Shown here: positions 27,333 through 36,414 of the stretch, piece by piece
How the letters are laid out: each line of letters starts with the position of its first letter
How positions within the stretch are numbered: position 1 is the first letter of the stretch
Source of the DNA: Chromatiales bacterium
GTDB taxonomy: Bacteria > Pseudomonadota > Gammaproteobacteria > Steroidobacterales > GCA-2729495
DNA: 64,000 bases
Assembly (NCBI GenBank): GCA_016789885.1
Contig: JAEUPZ010000010.1
Coordinates: 1-64,000, forward strand
Reading direction: 5' to 3'
The notes under the pieces: model-generated
Told to the model about the DNA's origin: nothing
Databases searched by the model: none
What the model saw: the letters and a program-made list of their open reading frames with translations, nothing else
Made by a program: the position numbers and the translations under genes

Positions 27333-28376
27333 GTGCCCAAGCTGCCCCTGCCGCTCCGCCGTCCGGCGCCTCCCACCGAGGAGCGCCTGCTGCGCCTGTT
27401 CTCGAACCGGGCCGAGCTCAAGCGAGAGTTCGCCCGGCTACAGCGCGACCACGACCGGCTCCTCGAGCAGCTGCGCCAGCAGGAAGGGGAGGCGCTGCGC
27501 ATGCAGCAGCGCCTCGACCAGGTCGAGGGCCTGCTGGCCGATCCATTGCGTGCCGCCAACGTTGCGGTCTACTTCCAGCTGCGTGGCATCTGGGCCCGCT
27601 GCCGTCGCCGGCTGGCGCGCCAGGCCCAGGACCTCGCCGGGCGCCGGCGCGAGCTCGAGCGCGAGCGCGACGCCGCCAGGTTCCGCGACAACCAGGCCGC
27701 GGCGCTGGCCGCCATCGACCAGCGACTCGGGGCAACGGCCGAGCGCCAGGCGGCGCTGCGCGCGGAGCTCGACCGGCTGGATGACCGCCGCGCCCGGCTC
27801 GGGGCCCCATGGCGCTACTTCGAGCGGCGCACGCTGGAGGCCGAGGCCGCTGCGCTGCGGGCTGCGGTCGAGTCCCTCGATGCCCAGATCGAGCGCTACG
27901 CCCGGGCCCGCGAGGAAAAGGCCACCGAGACCTGTGTCCCGGTCGACGTGCTCGGCGTGGGGAGCCGGCGGGACATCAACCTGTCGGTGATCGCACTGGC
28001 CCAGGAGCTGCTGCTGCACTTTGCCGGCTGCGACCTTGCGGCGCTGGTGCGCGAGGCGGCGCTGGGCGGCGTCGGCGATCTCTCCTACGGCGGCATCGGC
28101 GAGTGCCGGACGCTGGCGGCGCGCAGCGAACAGGCACTGGCGGCGCTGGAGCGGATCGACGACTGGCCGGCGCGCGTGCGACGCCGGGTGGCCTTCCTGC
28201 GGCGCGAGGTGCTGTACCACCTCGATACCGACACCGTCCCGGGCCCAGGCGCGCTGGACAGCATTCCCGCCGTCATCCGGCCCGAGCCCGAGGCGCTGCC
28301 CGAGGGCGACCGGGCCGTCCCGGTCAATGTGCTGACGGACGGTTACTGGGACCTGGGCGAGGTCCTGCTGGCCTGA
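27333..28376 (+). CDS. Hypothetical coiled-coil protein
   Basis: A 347-aa protein with no recognised family. Residues about 35-205 are almost wholly charged helix (arginine, glutamate, glutamine and leucine heptads), predicting a long coiled coil; residues about 205-347 look globular (VPVDVLGVGSRRDINLSVIALAQELLLHFA, then LSYGGIGECRTL). GTG 27333 start. Lies 67 bp after the DUF1249 gene on the same strand and converges on prc. A structural or scaffolding role is possible. Confidence 0.7.
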   Translation: MPKLPLPLRRPAPPTEERLLRLFSNRAELKREFARLQRDHDRLLEQLRQQEGEALRMQQRLDQVEGLLADPLRAANVAVYFQLRGIWARCRRRLARQAQDLAGRRRELERERDAARFRDNQAAALAAIDQRLGATAERQAALRAELDRLDDRRARLGAPWRYFERRTLEAEAAALRAAVESLDAQIERYARAREEKATETCVPVDVLGVGSRRDINLSVIALAQELLLHFAGCDLAALVREAALGGVGDLSYGGIGECRTLAARSEQALAALERIDDWPARVRRRVAFLRREVLYHLDTDTVPGPGALDSIPAVIRPEPEALPEGDRAVPVNVLTDGYWDLGEVLLA

Positions 28377-28385
28377 GTCCTGACG

Positions 28386-30515
28386 TCAGTCCGGCGCGTC
28401 CTCTGCGCCCGATGCCCGTGTCAGCATGGTGCCGTTGGTGCTGCGGGCGACGCGGGCCAGCTGCCAGGCCAGTGTCGCGGCCGTGTCCTTGAGCACGTCC
28501 GGCTGGTCTTCCGGCTTGAGGCTGTCGAGCGAGTCCACCTTGGGCAGGCCGCGTGCCGCACGGCGGGCGTTCTCCCGGTCCAGCTGCGCCTGGCGCAGGG
28601 ACTCGCGCTCGTCGCGGCGGGCCTTGAGGTTGACCGACACGCTGGTGCGCGAGCGCAGGTCGTTCGCCGCCTCGAGCTCGGCCCGCAGGTAGCGGAAGTC
28701 CGGCTCGTCGATGAGCTGTGCCGTCTTGAAGCGCGTCAGGGCGTCGATGGCGGCATCCAGGGGCTGTTGCGCCGCGTAGCGGGTTGCCGCGATCTGGTCC
28801 CACGGCAGCGCACGGTCCCGGCTGCTCTCGCCGATCAGGCTCGAGTCGATGGCGGAGGGGAGTTCGATGTCGGGGATGACGCCCCGGTGCTGGGTGCTGC
28901 CGCCATTGACCCGGTAGAACTTCCCGATCGTCAGCGTCAGCTGGCCGAGCCCGCGGTCGGCGCTGGCCCGGGGCGCGTACTGGTCCAGCACGTACAGGTT
29001 CTGGACCGTGCCCTTGCCGAAGGTCTGCTGGCCGATGACGATGCCGCGACGGTAGTCCTGGATGGCGGCGGCGAAGATCTCCGAGGCCGAGGCGCTGAAC
29101 CGGTCGACGAGGACCACGAGGGGCCCGCTCCAGGCCACGGCCGGCACCGGGTCGTCGAGGACCTCGATCTGGCCGTTGTTGTTGCGCAGCTGCACGACCG
29201 GCCCGCTCTCGATGAACAGGCCCGTCAGGCCGGTGGCTTCGGACAGGTGTCCGCCACCGTTGCCCCTCAGGTCGAGGACGAGCCCCGTGACGCCCTCGCG
29301 CTTGAGCTCGCCGATGAGCCGGCGCACGTCGCGGGTGGTGCTGACGTAGTCCTTCTCGCCCCGGTTCCGCGCGTCGAAGTCCTGGTAGAAGCTCGGCACG
29401 TTGATGACGCCGATCTTCACCGGCTCGCCGTTGCGCTCGATCGTCAGGATTTCCTTCTTCGCCGCCTGCTCCTCGAGCTTGACCTTGTTCCGCACGAGGG
29501 TGATGACCTGCTCAGCGCCGCCGGCCGCGGCGTCGCCCGGCTGCACCTGCAGCCGCACCTTGGTGCCCGCCTCGCCGCGGATGAGCTGCACGACGTCGTC
29601 CAGCTGCCAGCCGACGACGTCGACCATCTCGCCCGCATCGCCCTGGCCGACCCCGGTGATGCGGTCGTTGGGCTTGATGCGGCCGTCGATGGCGGCCGGG
29701 CCGCCCGGGATCACGTTGATGACCTGGACGACGTCTTCCTCGAGCTGCAGCGACGCGCCGATGCCCTGGTAGGACAGGCTCATCTGGATCTTGTACTCCT
29801 CGGACTGGCGCGGCGACAGGTAGCTGGAGTGTGGGTCCAGCGTACGCGCGAAGGCGTTCATGAACGTCTCGAAGACGTCGTCGCTGTCGAGGGTGTTGAT
29901 CCGGTCGAGCACGCGGGTGTAGCGCTTGCGGAGGATCTCGGCCGTCTCGGGCCAGGTCTTGTCGGCCAGCATCAGGCTGATGGCGTCGTTCTTCACGCGC
30001 TTGCGCCAGAGGTCCTGCAGCTCGGCAGGAGTCTGCGCCCAGGGCCGCTTCTCGCGGTCGAACTCGTAGCTCTCGTCGACGGTGAAGTCCGGCTCCTTGT
30101 CGAGGGTCGAGATGGCGTAGTTCAGGCTCTGCTGGGCCCGCAGCCGGTACAGCCGGAAGATGTCGAAGACCGGCTCGATCTCGCCCGTGCGCAGCACGTC
30201 GTCGAGGTTGGTCCGGTAGCGGTCGAAGTACGCGATGTCGGACTGCAGGAAGTAATGCCGGTTGCCGTCGAGGGTCTCGAGGTAGGTCTTGAGCGCCGCC
30301 TCGGAGAGCGCGTCGTCGACGGTCAGGTGCGAGTAGTGGGCCTTCTCGACGAAGCGCGTGACGAGGCGTGCCACCTGGCGCTCGCGCGGGGTCGTCTCGA
30401 GGACGGTCGGGGTGGCAGGCGCTGCGTCCTTGCTGCCCTTGGCGAGCGACAGGCCGGCCGGGCCGAGCCCGAGGGCCAGAACGATGATGCAGGCGGTCTT
30501 GAGACGTGTGTTCAT
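28386..30515 (-). CDS. prc: Tail-specific (carboxy-terminal processing) protease Prc
   Basis: A 709-aa periplasmic S41 protease with a signal peptide (residues 1-26), a large N-terminal domain, a PDZ domain (about 240-320, SYQGIGASLQLEEDVVQVINVIPGGPA) and the catalytic domain with the serine in DRFSASASEIFAAAIQDY and lysine in FGKGTVQ. A C-terminal DUF3340 extension follows, as in E. coli Prc/Tsp. It degrades misfolded envelope proteins and peptidoglycan hydrolases. The ssrA tag system in this window (ALAA ending) supplies a classical C-terminal substrate. Confidence 0.95.
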   Translation of the reverse strand: MNTRLKTACIIVLALGLGPAGLSLAKGSKDAAPATPTVLETTPRERQVARLVTRFVEKAHYSHLTVDDALSEAALKTYLETLDGNRHYFLQSDIAYFDRYRTNLDDVLRTGEIEPVFDIFRLYRLRAQQSLNYAISTLDKEPDFTVDESYEFDREKRPWAQTPAELQDLWRKRVKNDAISLMLADKTWPETAEILRKRYTRVLDRINTLDSDDVFETFMNAFARTLDPHSSYLSPRQSEEYKIQMSLSYQGIGASLQLEEDVVQVINVIPGGPAAIDGRIKPNDRITGVGQGDAGEMVDVVGWQLDDVVQLIRGEAGTKVRLQVQPGDAAAGGAEQVITLVRNKVKLEEQAAKKEILTIERNGEPVKIGVINVPSFYQDFDARNRGEKDYVSTTRDVRRLIGELKREGVTGLVLDLRGNGGGHLSEATGLTGLFIESGPVVQLRNNNGQIEVLDDPVPAVAWSGPLVVLVDRFSASASEIFAAAIQDYRRGIVIGQQTFGKGTVQNLYVLDQYAPRASADRGLGQLTLTIGKFYRVNGGSTQHRGVIPDIELPSAIDSSLIGESSRDRALPWDQIAATRYAAQQPLDAAIDALTRFKTAQLIDEPDFRYLRAELEAANDLRSRTSVSVNLKARRDERESLRQAQLDRENARRAARGLPKVDSLDSLKPEDQPDVLKDTAATLAWQLARVARSTNGTMLTRASGAEDAPD

Positions 30516-30640
30516 CTACCGGGGGTTCGCTGTGGCGGCCTCTTGGATTCGGCGGCGGCCGCGCCCGACGGCTGCAGCCACGGCTAGGCTAGACTTGCGG
30601 CCCGCCACGAGGCAAGCAGGCCAGCGCTCCGGGTCGTCCG

Positions 30641-30928
30641 ATGAAGCCGTCCACCGTCCTGTTCGGGATACTGCTCGGCAGCGTCGGGGCCGTTGCCTTT
30701 GGCCTCGCCGCCGTCCTGGTCATCTTCCTGCTGCTGCGGGAAAGCGAGCCGCGCGCGGCAGCCGAGATCCCGGAGCTGCTCCGGGCCGCCCTGCTGTTCA
30801 CGGCGCTCACGGCCTTCGCCGTTCCGGCCTTCCTTGGCTCCCTCCGGGGGGCTCCGTGGCGCCGGTGGCCGATGGCATTGCTCTTCCTCGGGCTCGGCGG
30901 CGTCGGCTGGTACTATTGGTCAGGCTGA
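30641..30928 (+). CDS. Small membrane protein
   Basis: A 95-aa protein with three hydrophobic segments (about 5-32, 45-66 and 76-93) joined by short charged loops. The ATG at 30641 is clear. No family recognised. Divergent from prc. Confidence 0.6.
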   Translation: MKPSTVLFGILLGSVGAVAFGLAAVLVIFLLLRESEPRAAAEIPELLRAALLFTALTAFAVPAFLGSLRGAPWRRWPMALLFLGLGGVGWYYWSG

Positions 30929-30975
30929 CCGCCGGCGCGCTGAACGGGTTCACGCGGGGCCAAGGGCCGCCCGTG

Positions 30976-31260
30976 TCACCGCGGGCGGCGCAGCCCCCGG
31001 GCTACTGCCGACCAGCAAACCACGAGCCCCAGCGGTGCCAGCAGCACCGCCCACGCCTGGGGCTCGGCCGCCAGCGCCCCCTCCCAGATGCTGCCGACGT
31101 AAGCAGCCACCCCCCGGCTGTCCTCGTACGCTCCAATGAAGCGCTTGCCGGCGAGGTAGGCGGCGGCCGGCAGTCCGATTCCGCCGGTCAGCAGTGCCGC
31201 CACGGCCGTCCAGAACCAGCGCCAGGTGCGACGGCGGGGTCGGGGCGGGGAATCTGCCAT
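30976..31260 (-). CDS. Small membrane protein
   Basis: A 94-aa protein starting at ATG 31260 (GGGAGAA upstream); an arginine-rich N-terminus precedes two TM segments (about 16-38 and 66-86). No family recognised. Convergent with the preceding small membrane gene. Confidence 0.6.
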   Translation of the reverse strand: MADSPPRPRRRTWRWFWTAVAALLTGGIGLPAAAYLAGKRFIGAYEDSRGVAAYVGSIWEGALAAEPQAWAVLLAPLGLVVCWSAVARGLRRPR

Positions 31261-31316
31261 GGCCCATTCTCCCACTGGCGCCGGCTGCGGGCCACGGGCA
31301 GGGTGACGTTTCAGGA

Positions 31317-31580
31317 CTACGTCCGGGCGACGCGTCGCCCCGGGGCACGCCGGCGCTGCCGGTAGCGGACCGTGGCCACCCAGAGTCCCGCATGGAGGAG
31401 GGCGAGGCCGGCGAGCGCCGCGAACGGCAGGATCCAGCCGGGATCAGGGAGCAGTACCGCCGACGCCAGCGCCATGGAGCCGAGCAGCAGGTAGAGCCAA
31501 GGCACCGCCGCGTACAGCCAGCGGGGCAGCCAGACGCGCCGGGTCAGCAGCCTGGCGAGGGATCCGGGGCGGTTCGACAC
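31317..31580 (-). CDS. Probable small membrane protein
   Basis: An 87-aa frame with two hydrophobic helices (about 27-48 and 51-70) and basic ends. The start is uncertain: GTG 31580 is used here, but an in-frame GTG at 31625 is also possible. No homologous family recognised; it may be in an operon with the neighbouring minus-strand genes. Confidence 0.45.
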   Translation of the reverse strand: MSNRPGSLARLLTRRVWLPRWLYAAVPWLYLLLGSMALASAVLLPDPGWILPFAALAGLALLHAGLWVATVRYRQRRRAPGRRVART

Positions 31581-31683
31581 GGCGACGCACCGCTGTGAAC
31601 AGCACCCATTGGAGCGCTGCGCCACCGGCCATGTCCGTGAGCGGGCTCACGGCCCGGGCAGGGCCCGCCGGCCGGTGCGGCCG

Positions 31684-32370
31684 TCAGGCCGGGCCTTCGT
31701 TCTTGATGAAGGCCTTGAGTTCGTTTGCCAGGTTCTTGCAGGCCGCCGTCTGGGTGCGGGCGATCAGCGGCACCGGGATGACGATGGCGGGCACCATCGA
31801 CGTGCCGTGGGCGTCGCTGCTGACGGCACCGGAGTGCACCCCGTTGCGCAGGTCCCAGACGCTGGCTTCGTACGAGCCGTCGTTCTCCCACCACAGCAGC
31901 CCGAAGCAGCCACCGCCGACGGTGCTGGCCGCGCAACTCAGGCCGCCGCCCTCGCTGGTGCGTTCGGTCTTGCCGTCGACCCATACGACGTAACGTACGC
32001 CGGCGGCGCTGATGGCCTCGGCGACGCCCGGCTTCGACAGCATCTCGGGCAGGCTCTCGACCTTCTGGGGCATGGTGCGCGGCTCGAACCACGGGAACAG
32101 GCTGTCGACGAACTGCCGCCGGCCGACGACGCGGAGTCCGTCGCGGCCGTCGTCCAGTTCCTCGGTCACGCAGTCGAGGAAGCTCACCTCGGTCGCGTTG
32201 CCCTTGTGGTAGCTGGTGGCCAGCACCGCGACGGACTCGTGGGCCTCGATACCGGTGATCGCGTTCTTGGTCTGTTCGACGCGGGTGTTGACGCAGCCGG
32301 CGAGCAGGCCGCCCAGCAGGGGCGCCAGCAGCCAGGGGCTCGGAAGGGACGGGAGATTACGGGCTGCCAT
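31684..32370 (-). CDS. Lipoprotein of unknown function
   Basis: A 228-aa lipoprotein with lipobox LAGC (acylated C26). The mature part has a GIEAHESVAVLA opening and RYVVWVDGKTERT strand, and two internal cysteines in SCAASTVGGGC. It overlaps the upstream lipoprotein gene by 14 bp, so the two are an operon and probably act together in the envelope. No family recognised. Confidence 0.7.
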   Translation of the reverse strand: MAARNLPSLPSPWLLAPLLGGLLAGCVNTRVEQTKNAITGIEAHESVAVLATSYHKGNATEVSFLDCVTEELDDGRDGLRVVGRRQFVDSLFPWFEPRTMPQKVESLPEMLSKPGVAEAISAAGVRYVVWVDGKTERTSEGGGLSCAASTVGGGCFGLLWWENDGSYEASVWDLRNGVHSGAVSSDAHGTSMVPAIVIPVPLIARTQTAACKNLANELKAFIKNEGPA

Positions 32371-33037
32371 TGCGGTCTGCCTCTTTTGCCGTGCCTGGTT
32401 CGAGCAGTTGCCGGCGTATGGCCTTCTGCTTCGGGAAGCCGGTGCTGATGGTGGCCGCGGCGTCCCGCATGGCCAGCACCGTCGCTTCCTGCATCGAGCG
32501 CGCCGGTTGCAGGGTGGACGAGGCGCTTTGTCCGTAGGCGCTCACGGGCCACGTGGTGACGAGGGTACCGTCCCGGTCGTAGACCTTCAACCGGTAGCGG
32601 ATCCAGACCGAGTACTGGTTCGTGCCGGACTGGCCCGGCGTGGCGAACTCGAAGGCTTCGATGCTGGGCTCGAGGTATGCGTCATAACCTGTCGCGGTGC
32701 CGGGGGCCGGCGGCGCGTCGAGCCGCACGGTCTCGCGGAAGAGCCGCTGGCAGACCGAGTCGAACATGGCCACGTTGGCCTCTCCGGCGCGGATCGACCA
32801 CTCGGTATCGCCGCCGGCGGCCTCGGTGTAGGTGTAGTCGCGGTAGGCGTCGGGGTAATGCACGCCGACCCGCAGGGGCAGCGTTTCCACCAGCGGCGCG
32901 GGGAACTGGTCCGGGATCGTCAGGGCCTGGTCGCAGGCCGCGGTCATGGCGGCCGCGGCCAGCAGCAGCGCGACGCGGCAGGCCTGGCCGGGCCGGCTGC
33001 TAGACTGCGGCGATTCGGTGCGGGGGGGGAGCGTCAT
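32357..33037 (-). CDS. Lipoprotein of unknown function
   Basis: A 226-aa lipoprotein with lipobox TAAC (C35) after a hydrophobic segment. The mature part contains YDAYLEPSIEAFEFATP and WIRYRLKVYDRDG, a pattern like periplasmic beta-sandwich lipoproteins, but no confident family. First gene of a two-gene lipoprotein operon; its end overlaps the start of the next gene. Confidence 0.7.
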   Translation of the reverse strand: MTLPPRTESPQSSSRPGQACRVALLLAAAAMTAACDQALTIPDQFPAPLVETLPLRVGVHYPDAYRDYTYTEAAGGDTEWSIRAGEANVAMFDSVCQRLFRETVRLDAPPAPGTATGYDAYLEPSIEAFEFATPGQSGTNQYSVWIRYRLKVYDRDGTLVTTWPVSAYGQSASSTLQPARSMQEATVLAMRDAAATISTGFPKQKAIRRQLLEPGTAKEADRNGSP

Positions 33038-33093
33038 GGGGGCAATCTAGCCCTCCGCCGTCCTGCCCGGCAACTTGCGGTGCGGTGAGGTGC

Positions 33094-33546
33094 ATGGCCG
33101 ACAGGGCGACGTGGTGGGCGGACTGTGTCGCGACCCTCGGGCTCGGCGACGTTCCGGTGCCCGGGTCCCGGCGCCTGGGGCGCACTGCCGAGATCTGCGA
33201 GCGCCTGCTGGACCTGGTGCTGTCCCGCCAGAAGACGGGCGTCTTCTCGGACCCGGGCGACTTCCCCGACGGGCGCCTGCCGTCCGTCGGCGGGCTGCAG
33301 CTGCTGGAGGACTTCGAAGGGGCGCCTCGGGCGCTGGTCCGCTACGACGAGTGCACGGTGCTGCCGTTCAACGCGGTCACCGCGGCCCACGTGCAGATCG
33401 AGTCGCCGGCGCTGCGCGACCTCGAGGCTTGGCGGCGCTTCCACCGCAGCTACTGGGAGCCGGCGCTGGCCGCCCGCGGCGTGGCGTTCCGCGACGACCT
33501 GCCGGTCGTCTACCAGCGGTTCACCTGCCTGTATCCGCCGCCCTGA
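33094..33546 (+). CDS. ASCH-domain protein
   Basis: A 150-aa protein with an ASCH (RNA-binding PUA-like) fold: RQKTGVFSDPGDFPDGRLPSVGGLQLLEDFEG (about 45-76) and ALVRYDECTVLPFNAVTAAHVQIE follow the domain pattern. Family members bind RNA or hydrolyse modified nucleosides such as N4-acetylcytidine; which applies here is unknown. ATG 33094 has GAGG just upstream. Its 3' end overlaps the convergent cation-efflux gene by 26 bp. Confidence 0.78.
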   Translation: MADRATWWADCVATLGLGDVPVPGSRRLGRTAEICERLLDLVLSRQKTGVFSDPGDFPDGRLPSVGGLQLLEDFEGAPRALVRYDECTVLPFNAVTAAHVQIESPALRDLEAWRRFHRSYWEPALAARGVAFRDDLPVVYQRFTCLYPPP

Positions 33547-34489
33547 GCGGCGCGGTGGCGCCCGGCTCGAAGCTGTCGCGGCGCTCGGCGATGCCGCAGG
33601 GATCGGCATGGATGATGATCTCGCAGCCCCGGTACTCGGCGCGGATCCGGTCCTCGATCTCGTCCTGGATCTCGTGGGCACGCACGAGTGTCGTGTCGCG
33701 CTCGAGGTCGAGGTGGAACTGGACGATGAAGTTGGCGCCGCCATGGCGCGTGCGCAGGTCGTGCACGCCGCGGACGTCGGGGTGGCCGAGGGCGATGGCG
33801 CGGATCCGGTCGCGGTCGGCATCGGGGATCTCGCGGTCGAGCAGGATGTCGAGCGCCCGCCCGCCCAGCTGCCAGCTGCTGTAGAAGATCCACAGGGCCA
33901 CGGCCAGGCCCGTCAGCGGGTCGATGGCGTTCCACCCGGTGACCGTGACGAGGGCGATGGCCGCGGCCACGCTCAGGTTCACCGCGATGTCCGATCCGTA
34001 GTGCAGCGAGTCGCCTTCGATGGCCACGGAGCCGGTGCGCTTTGCCACCCAGCGCTGGTAGGCGACCAGCGCCAGGGACAGGACCGTCGCCACCAGCACC
34101 ACGCCGATGCCGACGGCCGGCGCCTGGATCGGGACCGGCCGGATCAGGCGGTCGATGGCCTGGAAGCACACGAAGACGCCGGAGCCGCTGATGACCAGCG
34201 CCTGCAGCAGCGCGGCCAGCCCCTCGGACTTGCCATGGCCGAAGCGATGCTCGGCATCGGGGGGGGAGAGCGAGAAGCGCACGGCCCAGAACGTCAGCAG
34301 GGATGCCGCGACGTCGAGCAGCGAATCGGCCAGCGAGCTCAGCAGCGATACGGATCCCGTATTGAACCAGGCCCAGGTCTTCAGGCCCACCAGCAGGGCC
34401 GCCACGGCCACCGACGCCGTGCTGGCGGAGCGGACGAGGCGGCTGCGTTCGGCGTCGGTGGTGACTGCGGTGGCGGCTTCGGCTTGCAT
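33521..34489 (-). CDS. fieF: Cation diffusion facilitator (Fe2+/Zn2+ efflux)
   Basis: A 322-aa inner-membrane H+/metal antiporter with six TM helices. Metal-site residues lie in SLLSSLADSLLDVAASL (helix 2) and the HYGSD motif of helix 5 (EGDSLHYGSDIAVN). The cytoplasmic C-terminal domain has GVHDLRTRHGGANFIVQFHLDLERD, the ferredoxin-like metal-sensing fold. Closest to FieF among known families; whether it exports iron, zinc or both is inferred. Converges with and overlaps the ASCH gene. Confidence 0.88.
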   Translation of the reverse strand: MQAEAATAVTTDAERSRLVRSASTASVAVAALLVGLKTWAWFNTGSVSLLSSLADSLLDVAASLLTFWAVRFSLSPPDAEHRFGHGKSEGLAALLQALVISGSGVFVCFQAIDRLIRPVPIQAPAVGIGVVLVATVLSLALVAYQRWVAKRTGSVAIEGDSLHYGSDIAVNLSVAAAIALVTVTGWNAIDPLTGLAVALWIFYSSWQLGGRALDILLDREIPDADRDRIRAIALGHPDVRGVHDLRTRHGGANFIVQFHLDLERDTTLVRAHEIQDEIEDRIRAEYRGCEIIIHADPCGIAERRDSFEPGATAPLRAADTGR

Positions 34490-34557
34490 CGGATCACTGC
34501 CCGGCGTGAGTATGCCACCCGGTGCGTCCCTCCGCCGGCGCGGTTCCGGGTTCCTGC

Positions 34558-35445
34558 GTGTCCGACCTGATCTCCGTGCTGTTCATGGCCGCCCTGTGGG
34601 GCGGCTCCTTCCTGTTCCTGCGCATCGCGGTGCCGGACTTCGGCCCGGTGCCCCTCATCTTCGCGCGCGTCGTCATCGGCGCCGGCTGCCTGTTGCCGCT
34701 GCTCGTCGCCCGGGGCGAATGGCCGGAACTGCGCCGCCACTGGCGGTCGCTGCTGGTGCTGTCGGGCCTGAATGCGGCGCTGCCGTTCCCGCTGTTCGCC
34801 TACGCCACGGCGCAGCTGTCCGCGGGCTTCGCCTCGATCCTGAATGCGACGGCACCGCTCTTCGCCGCCATCGTGGCAGCGCTGTGGCTGGGGGACCGGC
34901 TGCGCCCCGTGGCGCTGCTCGGCCTCGGCATCGGCTTTGCCGGGGTGGTGGTGCTGGCGGGGGAGGTGCCCGAGTTCGGTGCCGGCGCCGGCCTCGCCAT
35001 CGGCGCTGCCCTGCTGGCGAGCCTGTGCTACGGGATCTCGGCGAGCTTCGTGAAGCGGCGCCTCGCCGGCGTGAGCTCCTGGGTCACCACCACGGGCGGC
35101 TTCGGCTTTGCCGCGCCCCTGCTGGCGCCCGTCACCGTCTTCACCTGGCCCGCGGAGTGGCCCGGGGCCGGCGCGTGGCTCGCGGTCTTCCTGCTGGCGA
35201 TTGCCTGCACCAGCATCCCCAACATCTTCTACTTCCGCCTGCTGCACCGGGCAGGACCCACACGGGCCATGGCCGTGGCGTTCCTGATTCCGGCCTTCGG
35301 CATGCTCTGGGGTGCCCTGTTTCTCGACGAAACCGTGTCGCCCCGCATGGTGGCGGGTTGCGTCGTGATATTGGTCGGCACCGCCCTCGTCACGGTCACG
35401 CCAGCCCTGTGGTCACGGCTGCTGGGGCGGCCCGCCACAACCTGA
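34558..35445 (+). CDS. EamA/DMT-family transporter
   Basis: A 295-aa membrane protein with about ten TM helices in two EamA repeats (first starting MAALWGGSFLFLRIAVPDFGPV, second FVKRRLAGVSSWVTTTGG). Drug/metabolite transporter superfamily; substrate unknown. GTG 34558 is chosen because the first helix begins right after it; GTG 34522 upstream is possible. Lies 15 bp before the methyltransferase gene. Confidence 0.82.
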   Translation: MSDLISVLFMAALWGGSFLFLRIAVPDFGPVPLIFARVVIGAGCLLPLLVARGEWPELRRHWRSLLVLSGLNAALPFPLFAYATAQLSAGFASILNATAPLFAAIVAALWLGDRLRPVALLGLGIGFAGVVVLAGEVPEFGAGAGLAIGAALLASLCYGISASFVKRRLAGVSSWVTTTGGFGFAAPLLAPVTVFTWPAEWPGAGAWLAVFLLAIACTSIPNIFYFRLLHRAGPTRAMAVAFLIPAFGMLWGALFLDETVSPRMVAGCVVILVGTALVTVTPALWSRLLGRPATT

Positions 35446-35460
35446 TCCCGGGAGGAACCG

Positions 35461-36192
35461 ATGCCGGAGACGATCCCTGAACTGCCCAGCTCGCCCGTGC
35501 CCGGGCTGATCCCGACGCTGAACAACACCGGGTGGATGACCGAGTCCCTCGACCGGCTGAGTCAGGACTTCGCCGCCTACGCGGGGGGCATCCGCGGCGA
35601 GAGCCTCGACATCGGCTGTGCCTACGGCATCGCGACCCTGGCGGCGCTGGAGCAGGGCGCGCGCGTGCTGGCCGCCGACCTCGATGCGCGCCACCTCGAG
35701 ATCCTCGCCGGCCGTACGCCGGCAGAGCACCGGGGCCGGCTGCGGACCCAGGTAGCCAGCCTGCCCGACGTGGACTTCGCCCCGGGCAGATTCGGCGCGA
35801 TCCTCGCGGCCCGGGTGCTGCACTTCCTGCCGCCGGCGGGTGTGACGCTCACGCTCTACAAGATGTTCCAGTGGCTCGAGCCCGGCGGGCGGCTCTACGT
35901 GGTCTGCGACTCGCCCTACGTCGGGCCCTGGCGCGACGCCGCGCCGGAGTACGAGCGGCGCAAGTCCCAGGGCTGCCCGTGGCCGGGCCTCGTCATCGAT
36001 TACCACCGCTACCTGCCGGAGCAGGCGAGGGCGGCATCGCCCACATTTATCCATCCGATGGACCCGGACGTCCTGCGCCGGGCCTGCGGGCAACTGGGCT
36101 TCGAGGTGCTGGAGGCGGCCTGGCTCGAGGGCGGCACCCGCTACCGGAGCCCCCGGGACCACGCCGGCGTGGTGGCGCGCCGGCCGGGGTGA
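35461..36192 (+). CDS. Class I SAM-dependent methyltransferase
   Basis: A 243-aa methyltransferase with strong ribosome-binding site GGGAGGAACCG before ATG 35461. Motif I LDIGCAYGIATLAALEQGARVLAADLD (about 49-75), post-II FGAILAARVLHFLPP and WLEPGGRLYVVCDSP. Substrate unknown. Co-oriented with the DMT transporter, possibly an operon. It is the last core gene before the genomic island and converges on the ancestral ssrA terminator. Confidence 0.82.
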   Translation: MPETIPELPSSPVPGLIPTLNNTGWMTESLDRLSQDFAAYAGGIRGESLDIGCAYGIATLAALEQGARVLAADLDARHLEILAGRTPAEHRGRLRTQVASLPDVDFAPGRFGAILAARVLHFLPPAGVTLTLYKMFQWLEPGGRLYVVCDSPYVGPWRDAAPEYERRKSQGCPWPGLVIDYHRYLPEQARAASPTFIHPMDPDVLRRACGQLGFEVLEAAWLEGGTRYRSPRDHAGVVARRPG

Positions 36193-36224
36193 GGCACCTG
36201 CGGTCGGCCGGGCCCCAAACGAAG

Positions 36225-36252
36225 CGGGCCCGGGGACGACTCCCCGGGCCCG
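36225..36252 (-). terminator. Rho-independent terminator, probably the ancestral ssrA terminator
   Basis: An 11-bp perfect stem CGGGCCCGGGG/CCCCGGGCCCG (36225-36235, 36242-36252) with a 6-nt loop. On the minus strand it is followed by CTTCGTTTG and preceded by the tmRNA-3'-end-like sequence, as expected if it terminated ssrA before island insertion. It may also serve the convergent methyltransferase gene. Confidence 0.7.
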
Positions 36253-36256
36253 GTGG

Positions 36257-36273
36257 TTTGGTGGGGCGGCGGC
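36257..36273. repeat. Distal attachment site (att) of the ssrA island
   Basis: TTTGGTGGGGCGGCGGC matches the tmRNA 3' end at 46640-46656 except for one missing base and a divergent outer end. Together the two copies define the island borders. Confidence 0.65.
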
Positions 36274-36334
36274 ACTCACATTAGATATTCAAGATGCTGT
36301 TTTCGAGAGAAAAGCAGATAAATCCTACGGTCAA

Positions 36335-36356
36335 ATACCCCCAAAGGTGCCCCCAT
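36335..36356. repeat. Integrase arm-type motif near distal border
   Basis: ATACCCCCA (36335-36343) and a related GTGCCCCCA follow 4 bp later. The first is the reverse complement of the TGGGGGTAT motif repeated upstream of int, consistent with integrase arm-binding sites at both ends. Confidence 0.5.
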
Positions 36357-36414
36357 TTCGAACGGTAGCCCGCTGGTCATCCCCATGTTCACTGGACTAT
36401 GAGGCGCGCCAGGA